Shown here one piece after another: positions 32,337-39,699 of a stretch of DNA of 58,291 bases (position 1 is the stretch's first letter; each line of letters starts with the position of its first letter). The stretch is from Lachnospiraceae bacterium (GTDB lineage Bacteria > Bacillota > Clostridia > Lachnospirales > Lachnospiraceae). The stretch spans positions 1-58,291 of the forward strand of contig VSND01000023.1 in NCBI GenBank assembly GCA_009774145.1, written 5' to 3'. A model generated the notes under the pieces. The model saw nothing but the letters and a program-made list of their open reading frames with translations, had not been told where the DNA came from and made no database searches. Both the position numbers and the translations under genes were made by a program.

Positions 32337-34148
32337 TCAGTTGATTTTTTTCACGGTAAGAACCGCACTGGCTCCGCTGCCAAGCGTGATCCCGACTGCG
32401 AGCAGCGCGGAAATTGCCATATCAATGACATCTCCTGCTGCCAGCGTCACAATTGTACTTCCGCTGAACAGGGAATTTACGCCTACTGACAGGGCACGGG
32501 AAACCGTCGCACTCGGAATATTTGTGCCATTAATCCGCACAGAACTGGTTACTGTAGTTCCCAAAGCCGCTGACATGGTAGTTCCGTAATTAATCTCATA
32601 GGTTCCTGGCGTAATGATCGTGATACTGTTGGCCGGCGTGTAAGTCACATCCAGAGACGGCATGGTCTGAGCCATCGGAATCTGCGTTGTTCCGCCAAGC
32701 GTCAGGTTCAGTGTCTGCGGAGCGGTATTGTACACCCCTCCAAAGGATGTCAGTCCGTTTGCAGGGCCAGTTGGACCGGTGGCTCCTGTCGCACCCGTAG
32801 CCCCGGTGGGACCGGCAACTCCAGTCGGGCCTGTGGCTCCAACAGTTCCGTCTGCCCCGGCCGGGCCGGTCGCTCCGGTCGGGCCCGTCGGGCCGGCAAC
32901 TCCAGCAGCTCCGTCTGCGCCGGTGGCTCCCGTCGCTCCCGTCGGACCTATCGGGCCGGCGGCTCCAGCAGCTCCGTCTGCACCGGTCGCTCCTGTCGCT
33001 CCCGTCGGACCTGTCGGGCCGGCGGCTCCAGCAGCTCCGTCTGCGCCGGTGGCTCCCGTCGCTCCCGTCGGACCTGTCGGGCCGACAATTCCCTGCGGAC
33101 CCTGCAGCCCCTGCGGACCCTGCGGTCCGGTTGGGCCGATCTCTCCTGTAGCTCCGGTCGCTCCCGTCGCTCCCGTCGGACCCGTGACCCCGGCGGTTCC
33201 CGTCGGTCCGGCCGGGCCCTGGATACCCTGTAAGCCCTGCGGACCCTCAGGACCGGTGGCTCCTGTGACTCCCGCTGCACCGGCTGCTCCCGTCGCACCG
33301 GTTGCTCCTGCCGGTCCGGCTGCTCCCGCCGGTCCGGTTGCTCCAGTCGCTCCCGTTGGGCCTGCCGGACCTTGGATGCCCTGTAAGCCTTGCGGACCCT
33401 GTGCTCCCGTTGGGCCGGTTACTCCGGCTGCTCCGGTCGGGCCGGTGGCTCCCGTGGCTCCTGTGGCGCCTGCAGCTCCGGTCGCTCCGGTTATTCCCGC
33501 CGGGCCCTCTGCCCCTGCAGGACCGGTGGCTCCGGTCGGTCCCTGTAAGCCCTGCAGACCCTGAGGACCAGTCGGGCCGGTCGCTCCCGTTGCTCCGGTC
33601 GCTCCGGCAGCACCCGGAAGCCCCTGAATTCCCTGAGGCCCCTGTGCTCCGGTCGGACCGGTCGGGCCCTGCGGTCCCTGCAAGCCCTGTGCCCCTGCGG
33701 CTCCCGTCGCTCCTGTGGTTCCCGTCACTCCTGTAGGACCGGTCGCTCCGGTCGGGCCCTGCGGACCCTGAATTCCCTGAGAACCCTGCGGCCCCTGCGG
33801 GCCGGTGGGACCAACTGCACCAGCGGGACCTGCCGGACCCTGCGCACCCGTCGCTCCGGTCGCACCCGTTGCTCCCGGCGCTCCTGCAGGCCCGGGAATT
33901 CCCTGAAGCCCCTGAGGTCCTTCCGGACCTATGGGACCCTGCGGACCCTGAGCACCCTGCGGACCCTCGATTCCTCCCGGTCCCATGGGCCCCTGCGGGC
34001 CAGTCGGGCCCGTATATCCTCTTGGTCCGGTCGGACCCGGACACCCTCTCGGCCCCATGGGACCGGTGGGACCCTGACAGCATCTGTTATTCTGCTGTCC
34101 CTGGCACCCGCAGGAATTGCCATCACAGTTTCTTCGAAAAAAATCCAT
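32337..34148 (-). CDS. Collagen-like (Gly-X-Y) surface protein, BclA type
   Basis: A 603-residue protein. The short N-terminus is Cys-rich (CDGNSCGCQG, NRCCQG). Some 430 residues of Gly-X-Y follow, dominated by GPTG, GATG, GPQG and GAAG, and then a 140-residue globular domain (from GLTSFGGVYNTAP) with the pattern of the trimerising TNF-like BclA C-terminal domain. There is no classical signal peptide, as in exosporium BclA proteins of spore formers. The Thr in GAT/GPT triplets is the usual O-glycosylation site, and a glycosyltransferase gene lies directly upstream on the same strand. GGAGACTAACGAGT precedes the ATG. Likely a spore or cell-surface filament; that role is inferred from the family. 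Confidence 0.9.
   Translation of the reverse strand: MDFFRRNCDGNSCGCQGQQNNRCCQGPTGPMGPRGCPGPTGPRGYTGPTGPQGPMGPGGIEGPQGAQGPQGPIGPEGPQGLQGIPGPAGAPGATGATGATGAQGPAGPAGAVGPTGPQGPQGSQGIQGPQGPTGATGPTGVTGTTGATGAAGAQGLQGPQGPTGPTGAQGPQGIQGLPGAAGATGATGATGPTGPQGLQGLQGPTGATGPAGAEGPAGITGATGAAGATGATGATGPTGAAGVTGPTGAQGPQGLQGIQGPAGPTGATGATGPAGAAGPAGATGATGAAGAAGVTGATGPEGPQGLQGIQGPAGPTGTAGVTGPTGATGATGATGEIGPTGPQGPQGLQGPQGIVGPTGPTGATGATGADGAAGAAGPTGPTGATGATGADGAAGAAGPIGPTGATGATGADGAAGVAGPTGPTGATGPAGADGTVGATGPTGVAGPTGATGATGATGPTGPANGLTSFGGVYNTAPQTLNLTLGGTTQIPMAQTMPSLDVTYTPANSITIITPGTYEINYGTTMSAALGTTVTSSVRINGTNIPSATVSRALSVGVNSLFSGSTIVTLAAGDVIDMAISALLAVGITLGSGASAVLTVKKIN
32901..33089 (-). repeat. Three 63-bp tandem repeats in the collagen-like gene
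   Basis: The unit starting TCCAGCAGCTCCGTCTGC recurs at 32901, 32964 and 33027, exactly 63 bp apart. It encodes a 21-residue, seven-triplet block (GADGAAGAAG followed by GPTGPTGATGAT), with a few synonymous and near-synonymous changes. Such blocks expand and shrink by slippage, so length variation between strains is expected. Confidence 0.85.
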
Positions 34149-34213
34149 ACTCGTTAGTCTCCTTATTTAACTGTTTTCACTAGTTAGAGTATGCAGACTT
34201 TTCCATAGCGTTC

Positions 34214-35281
34214 TTATTCCATATTACGAAAATATTCTTCATTTTTCCTGTATTCTCTTCCATAGGGTTTATATTTCCCCGCCATTTTATGACACTCATA
34301 TGCTTTTTTCTTCTCTCCCATGCGATCATAACAGACACTCAGCTGGATACATGGGACATAACCATAGCATTCCTCCTGAACAAATCCCCCTGCCGTTTTC
34401 TTTGGTGCATGAAGCGCCGCCTCATACCAGAATGCCGCCTGCTCCCAGTTCTGCCGGTCCGCAAAATGCTTCCCGATCTCACAGCACAGCTCACCTCCCG
34501 GCGTCCGGTACCGCAATCCCCGGTATAAATAAGAAAGGGCTTTCTCTTCCCTGCCAAGAGCATACAGACAATATGCTGTGAATCTGCAGGCATCCACCTG
34601 ATTTTCACAGAACGCGTCTTTCTGCTCCAAAAAAAACAGGAAGCAGCCCACTGCCTCCTCGTATCTTCTGTGATAATACAGTTCTCTTGCATAGTAAAAC
34701 AGATCCCTTGCATGAAACGGCTCTCCCGCCTCCTTCATATCCTCGTAGATCCGCAGGTTCCGATGCCCATAGGAAGTCTTCCGGCTGTGATGCTCGATGC
34801 GCAGCGCCAGCCGCTCCACCTTTCCGGACACAGGCACCGCCTCATGAACACGGCCTTCCCAGCGGAATCCCCGTTTCCTCTTCAGCAGACGTTCCCGCTC
34901 ATAGCAGAAAGTCACTCTTCCTTCCTCATCAAATCCGGCCGCATAGTCCATCATAACCACATCCGCCGTACCGTCTGCCTGCGCCTTCCAGAAGAGAAGT
35001 TTCTCCTGTCCCTTTTCTTCCAGTATGTCATCCGCATCCAGCCACATGCAGTAATCCATCTCTGCTTTGGAAAACGCCTCGTTGCGGGCTGCCGAAAAAT
35101 CATTCACCCATTCAAAATCATATATTTTATCTGTGTACTCTGCTGCAATCTCTTTTGTCCGGTCTGAGGATCCCGTATCCACGATAATGATCTCATCCAC
35201 CGCATCTTTCACAGAATCCAGACACCGCCCCAGCACCGCTTCCTCATTCTTTACGATCATACACAGGCTGATCGTGACCAT
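34214..35281 (-). CDS. Family 2 glycosyltransferase with TPR-like C-terminus
   Basis: A 355-residue cytoplasmic glycosyltransferase. The GT-A N-terminal domain reads ISLCMIVKNEEAVLGRCLDS, IIIVDTGSSDRT, and CMWLDADD (the DxD metal site). The C-terminal 170 residues are helical with TPR-like spacing (ARELYYHRRYEEAVGCFLFF, AFWYEAALHAP). This architecture is common among transferases that modify peptides and spore-surface proteins. The gene lies 65 nt upstream of the collagen-like gene on the same strand, so the likely acceptor is its Thr-rich Gly-X-Y region. AGGATG precedes the ATG. Confidence 0.87.
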   Translation of the reverse strand: MVTISLCMIVKNEEAVLGRCLDSVKDAVDEIIIVDTGSSDRTKEIAAEYTDKIYDFEWVNDFSAARNEAFSKAEMDYCMWLDADDILEEKGQEKLLFWKAQADGTADVVMMDYAAGFDEEGRVTFCYERERLLKRKRGFRWEGRVHEAVPVSGKVERLALRIEHHSRKTSYGHRNLRIYEDMKEAGEPFHARDLFYYARELYYHRRYEEAVGCFLFFLEQKDAFCENQVDACRFTAYCLYALGREEKALSYLYRGLRYRTPGGELCCEIGKHFADRQNWEQAAFWYEAALHAPKKTAGGFVQEECYGYVPCIQLSVCYDRMGEKKKAYECHKMAGKYKPYGREYRKNEEYFRNME

Positions 35282-35345
35282 AGTTACATCCTGCCTTTTT
35301 ATGTTTCTTTTATTTTATGCCTGCTGGCGGGTTCTGCTATCCTTT

Positions 35346-36089
35346 TCATTCCCATACATATGTATTTAATTTCATTTTCACATCGTCCCCAAGCTCATTA
35401 TTTATATACCCATGATAATACACATCCTGCTCCTTCTGAAAGGAATAATACTTTCCCCTATACATTCCATACAGTCTTCCCTTGTACTCCACTGCCCGAT
35501 CCAACAGCCGCTGCGCCTCATCATCATCCAGGTCCATAGGACTTGCTGTCTTCCCTTTTCCATATGAATTCCAACGCTCTTTTTTGTGTTTCCCACTGTT
35601 CGCATGATAGATTCTTTTCCCAAGAATCTGCCGATGTTCCAGAATATGTTCATCTCTTCCTATATTTTTCAGGCTGACCTGTTCCGATCCAATTTTCCCC
35701 CATATACTGCTTTTCGAAAAAATTTCTGATGACATCAGACTGATCACTGCTTCATTTCTCGCCACAGAACAGGCTCGTGATTCCTTCCCATCACAAACAA
35801 ATGTTTCTTCTGGTATCTCTTCCGATGATTCTCTGTTCAATAATACAGAGAGCAGGTACCCGCGCTCTTCCCGCGGCAGCACCTGCTGCAATAACTTCAT
35901 AAAAGAGCATCCAGGTGCTATTTCATACTGAACATTGATTTTGTCCACCAGGATCAGTTTTTCCACGTTCTTCAGCCTGCCGCTTTCCATTTCATGGCAT
36001 ATTCTGATGAAATCCATACATCGGCTCAAAGCTTCCTCCTGTGAATAGATCATATATTGAAAAGACAGATCATTCACAATCACTTTCAT
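35346..36089 (-). CDS. Third gene of the DUF262/DUF3696 cassette, possible effector
   Basis: A 247-residue cytoplasmic protein I do not recognise. The N-terminal 100 residues (VIVNDLSFQYMIYSQEEALS, LKNVEKLILVDKINVQYEI) resemble small adaptor-like proteins that accompany phage-defence genes. The C-terminal 75 residues hold a compact pattern, RIYHANSGKHKKERW, MDLDDDEAQRLLDRAVEY, and YYSFQKEQ...YYHGY, whose spaced histidines recall small nuclease or toxin domains; this is weak evidence. The ATG at 36089 follows AGAAGG; the frame is open 15 codons further. It lies 46 nt after the ATPase gene and is AT-rich like its two partners. Confidence 0.6.
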   Translation of the reverse strand: MKVIVNDLSFQYMIYSQEEALSRCMDFIRICHEMESGRLKNVEKLILVDKINVQYEIAPGCSFMKLLQQVLPREERGYLLSVLLNRESSEEIPEETFVCDGKESRACSVARNEAVISLMSSEIFSKSSIWGKIGSEQVSLKNIGRDEHILEHRQILGKRIYHANSGKHKKERWNSYGKGKTASPMDLDDDEAQRLLDRAVEYKGRLYGMYRGKYYSFQKEQDVYYHGYINNELGDDVKMKLNTYVWE

Positions 36090-36135
36090 ATTACACCTTC
36101 TTTCGCACATCAGAGCTTCAGGAACCTGCTGCATT

Positions 36136-37227
36136 TCAAAGCAATTCCATCAGGGCATTGTCCCACTCATCCAAAAAACCATCCGGCCACTCGCTGATTC
36201 TTCCATCACTGCGCATTTTTGGATTTTTGACTTTATGTTTAAAATCATCGCTGTCTTTATAAAAATAAAGCAGGTTCGTTTCTTCTGCTGATATCTTTCC
36301 ATTTTTTACAGCCAGCCTGATCCCGTTCAAAATATGATCACTGTGTGTTTCCAGTATAATCTGAGCATTCCGGGAACCAGACGCAGCAATCAGCTCTCCC
36401 AGTTTTCTCTGACCTCGAGGATGAATATGAGCCTCCGGATTTTCCAGAATAATCAAATCCCCTTCCTTTGCTGACAATAAAGAAATCACAATTGGAAGTA
36501 CATACGTAATTCCGAAACCAACATTCACACTTTTATATGAATTTGTCTTATTCCGACCTTCAATATATTCATAACGAACCTCTGATTTTCTCAATTGATG
36601 GTCAACTTTGATCAGCGGAGAGACACCTGGAGATATCATATCCATCCACATCCTCACCTGATTTGCAAGAGATATCCCAAGCTTATCAGAAATGATCACT
36701 GCATGGTTCCTGACATCTTCACTTCCATACTGGCTCAGATACTGAAAAGCATATTCTCCTGTTCTGTCAAATTCCCGATTCTTTAAATCCTGATCATTTG
36801 TTATCCCATACAGTTCCTGGGGCTTAATCCGATATGCAGAAAGATAAACAAACTGATTTCCAAAGACTGATAACTTCTCATCCATCTTATCCTGACCTTT
36901 TTCTATCGGCTGAACATCCTCCTCCGGACGATATCCAAAGGAAAAAGAACAGTTTTTCCCATACTCCTGAACAGCAATCCCGATCTCATCATTCAATGGT
37001 TTCTCGTACAAAAGATCCTGACCGTTTCCGAGGTTTACATAAGGTCCGTTTAAATATAACCCCTTTTTTCCTCCGTCCGCCAGATAGGACTGACGCAAAA
37101 GCAGCAGACTTTGAATCACTGTGGATTTTCCCATTCCGTTAATGCCGGCCAGAACATTTACCTGTCTTAAAGGAACTTCTACGTTTTCAAAACATTTAAA
37201 ATTAACCAGTTCAATTTTTTCTATCAT
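36136..37227 (-). CDS. AAA family ATPase with DUF3696 C-terminus
   Basis: A 363-residue SMC/RecF-like ATPase. Walker A is GINGMGKST, preceded by the strand IELVNFKCFENVEVPL. Walker B and the following helix read LIILENPEAHIHPRGQRK, and a sensor-like ETHSDHILNGIRLAV follows. The C-terminus SDGRISEWPDGFLDEW is the DUF3696 element. Proteins of this kind (AAA15/OLD-like) are ATP-driven sensors or clamps in many antiphage systems. The start codon overlaps the DUF262 stop codon as ATGA, so the stoichiometry is probably fixed by coupled translation. Confidence 0.88.
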   Translation of the reverse strand: MIEKIELVNFKCFENVEVPLRQVNVLAGINGMGKSTVIQSLLLLRQSYLADGGKKGLYLNGPYVNLGNGQDLLYEKPLNDEIGIAVQEYGKNCSFSFGYRPEEDVQPIEKGQDKMDEKLSVFGNQFVYLSAYRIKPQELYGITNDQDLKNREFDRTGEYAFQYLSQYGSEDVRNHAVIISDKLGISLANQVRMWMDMISPGVSPLIKVDHQLRKSEVRYEYIEGRNKTNSYKSVNVGFGITYVLPIVISLLSAKEGDLIILENPEAHIHPRGQRKLGELIAASGSRNAQIILETHSDHILNGIRLAVKNGKISAEETNLLYFYKDSDDFKHKVKNPKMRSDGRISEWPDGFLDEWDNALMELL

Positions 37228-38501
37228 AAAAACTCCTTTAACATCTTCTGAGTCATTCTCACTCTTTTCCGATAAGAATACGGGTCTCCTGCCTTTAATG
37301 CAACCACAAATTCTCTGTTTTGCAGCAGTTGTTGAAATCTTTCCAGAAATTCCTGCTTCCGTACCACAATTTGATCCAGAGCTTCATCCCGCATATCATA
37401 GAAACAGATCGACCATAATTCAAACAACGCTTTATTGACAGGACCTCTCCGCCATTCCTCATTATATTTTCGAAAAGTATATTTTCCAAAAACAGCATAC
37501 ACATATCTCATGACACGTTTAAAATTATTCTCAATTTCATTCAGTTCTTCTTTCGTATAAGTATCTACAAACTTCAATCCTTTTATCAGAAAATTATCAA
37601 TATTCCCTTTGTATTCTTTCTGATAATCCAACTGTGTAAAAGCAATAAACCTGGTAACATATTCTCGGTCCAGCATCCGTTCAGATCTGATCCGATATTG
37701 AGTTGCTTCAAGAAATTCACTGCTGCCAGCCAGCTTTTCAGCAAGTTTCAGCGCCTTTCCGTTATATAATGCCTGACGGATCTCCTGATCGCTTAACTGA
37801 AGTCCCCCTGTATTGATCCTCTGGAAAATATTGAATACTACCTCATCCGGAGTCCCTTTTTCTACAGTATACACGATAATTGATGACTCTTTTATCCTCC
37901 GCACATATTGTCTTGGCAGTTCATCAAAATCCATACCATTAAACTCTGATAAGTACTGCAGCTTTTCAAATTTTCTTTTTATTTTTCTCCCATTGCCATC
38001 ATCTTCTCCGATCAAATAATTTTTAAATGCTGTCAGTCTCTGCAGACCATCAATCACTACCCACTTATCTTCTTTTGAAGCATCAAAATAAAAAGCTGGG
38101 AGCGGTATCTTCAGCATTAAAGATTCGATCAGTTTACTTTGCTGTTCGTCTGTCCACAATCCTCCTCTTCGCTGGAAATCAGGCTGTAAATTTATTTCAT
38201 TATATTTCAGCCTTTCCATAAGATTATAAACATTCATGGATTTTTGTCCGATATTAACATCTGCCGGAATAAATTTCTCCGGTTCTCCTGCATCCGCCTC
38301 ATATGTCTCGTCTCTTTCATAAGACTCAATCACAATTCCGGCTGTTTCAAGTTCATATACCATCTGAGCCAGATATTTATCGTCTATGTCATTCCATTCT
38401 TCTTTTAAAATATCAGCAATTATGGTATAGCTGACAGCACTGTCGTGCGTCTTTGCCCATTGTATAATCTGTTTTTTTAATTTTTTCAGACGATTGTCCA
38501 T
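37224..38501 (-). CDS. DUF262 (ParB/GmrS-like) protein with sigma-1.1-like N-terminus
   Basis: A 425-residue protein. Residues about 90-330 form the DUF262 domain: the key motif VIDGLQRLTAF (usually DGQQR), with NLQPDFQRRGGLWTDEQQ before it and RINTGGLQLSDQEIRQALY after it. In GmrSD-type enzymes this domain hydrolyses NTP and drives nicking of modified phage DNA. The first 60 residues (KKQIIQWAKTHDSAVSYTII...ELETAGIVI) have the three-helix pattern of RNA polymerase sigma factor region 1.1. No DUF1524 (HNH) domain is present, so it is not a complete GmrSD. First gene of an AT-rich three-gene operon. Confidence 0.85.
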   Translation of the reverse strand: MDNRLKKLKKQIIQWAKTHDSAVSYTIIADILKEEWNDIDDKYLAQMVYELETAGIVIESYERDETYEADAGEPEKFIPADVNIGQKSMNVYNLMERLKYNEINLQPDFQRRGGLWTDEQQSKLIESLMLKIPLPAFYFDASKEDKWVVIDGLQRLTAFKNYLIGEDDGNGRKIKRKFEKLQYLSEFNGMDFDELPRQYVRRIKESSIIVYTVEKGTPDEVVFNIFQRINTGGLQLSDQEIRQALYNGKALKLAEKLAGSSEFLEATQYRIRSERMLDREYVTRFIAFTQLDYQKEYKGNIDNFLIKGLKFVDTYTKEELNEIENNFKRVMRYVYAVFGKYTFRKYNEEWRRGPVNKALFELWSICFYDMRDEALDQIVVRKQEFLERFQQLLQNREFVVALKAGDPYSYRKRVRMTQKMLKEFL

Positions 38502-38596
38502 GGCTCATATATCCCTCACTCATATGATCAATACTGTATTTTAATTATAATCAGAATAACAATAAAAATCAATTCGAAATCTGCCGCTCACTGCCT

Positions 38597-39679
38597 TCAT
38601 CCCCTCCACCCAGTCGGATGCTCCCTCACCAGCCGCCGGACCTTCCGGATCTCATCCGGTATCCGAATCCTTCTCGGACACTGATCCATACAGGGCATCT
38701 TTTCGCATTCCCGACAGTACTGCACGCTCTTTTCGATTCCCAGATCCAGCTTGCGAAGCGCCCAGTATTCCTTTCCAAGAAAATAATACTGGTACTGCCG
38801 GAACAGTGTATGGATCTCCGTCCCGTACGGACAGACACACCTCTGGCACCGGTCGCAGGGAATCGGTTCATAATCCTTCTCCAATGCGGACAGCACCTCT
38901 TCAAAGGAAGGAAGCCCTCCCTGTTCCTTGACCGGGTCCCATCCCATGGCTGCCTTTGCCTGCTCTGTCGTACCGATTCCGATGAGTGCACTGGAGACCG
39001 GATAAGACAGTACGGACCGGATCAGCGTCCGGACCGGAAAAAAAGCAGGAAGGATCCCTGCCGCATATACTTTGTTTACCAGAAATCCCTTAAAACCAAA
39101 CTTATGTTCTCTGCGCAGCCGGTCCAGCATCCCGCGCTCCAGAAGATTTCCGCTTCCCTGCAGCACATCCACCCGGGAATCCTCCGCTCCCCGAAGCAGA
39201 ATATCATAATAGTGGGAGGCAATTCCCGCAAAACGGATCCTGCCTTCCGCCTTCAGCTCCGTAAGCACATCCAGTGCACCGCCTTTCTGGAACACTTCCT
39301 CTTCATGATCTGCATCTACCTGATGAACAAAATAGATATCCGGACAGGTTCCCAGATGTTCGCAGGACATCTCCACCGCCTGATACATCCCGTTTCCGTC
39401 AAAGAAACGGGCCTTGTCCGAGATGACCAGTCTCTCTCTTCCGACACGTTCTGCAAACAGCCCAAGCTTATACTCCGCATCGCCGTATTCCGGAATGATG
39501 GCCGTATCATACAGGTTGCAGCCCAGCCGGAAGGCATACTCCATCACAGCCAGAGCCTCTTCCTCATTCAGGTCATAATAATCCGGCAGGACCGGGACGC
39601 TTCCCTGCAGAATCGGAATGGTTCCAAATCCAATCTCTGATACGGTCAGTCCCGTATCTCCAAGCTTTCGATATCGCAT
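38597..39679 (-). CDS. Aldo/keto reductase with C-terminal 4Fe-4S motifs
   Basis: A 360-residue protein. The N-terminal 250 residues form the AKR barrel (LGDTGLTVSEIGFGT, YDTA with the tetrad Asp, PEYGDAEYKLG, VISDKA with the Lys, IYFVHQVD with the His). The C-terminal 100 residues hold cysteine clusters CDRCQRCVCPYG and CRECEKMPCMDQCP, of the type found in the Fe-S-carrying AKRs common in anaerobes. It may couple aldehyde or ketone reduction to a ferredoxin-like electron path. It lies 20 nt after the LRR gene on the same strand; substrate unknown. Confidence 0.87.
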   Translation of the reverse strand: MRYRKLGDTGLTVSEIGFGTIPILQGSVPVLPDYYDLNEEEALAVMEYAFRLGCNLYDTAIIPEYGDAEYKLGLFAERVGRERLVISDKARFFDGNGMYQAVEMSCEHLGTCPDIYFVHQVDADHEEEVFQKGGALDVLTELKAEGRIRFAGIASHYYDILLRGAEDSRVDVLQGSGNLLERGMLDRLRREHKFGFKGFLVNKVYAAGILPAFFPVRTLIRSVLSYPVSSALIGIGTTEQAKAAMGWDPVKEQGGLPSFEEVLSALEKDYEPIPCDRCQRCVCPYGTEIHTLFRQYQYYFLGKEYWALRKLDLGIEKSVQYCRECEKMPCMDQCPRRIRIPDEIRKVRRLVREHPTGWRG

Positions 39680-39699
39680 GCTCTTCTCCTGATCTGGTC

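Noticed and set aside
32901..33089. Regularly spaced repeats as a CRISPR array
   Set aside because: The units are contiguous, lie in a coding frame and have no unique spacers; they are collagen triplet repeats.
32728..33564. Long plus-strand open frame rich in Pro-Val-Gly-Pro
   Set aside because: It is the antisense reading of the collagen-like Gly-X-Y repeats and has no ribosome site.
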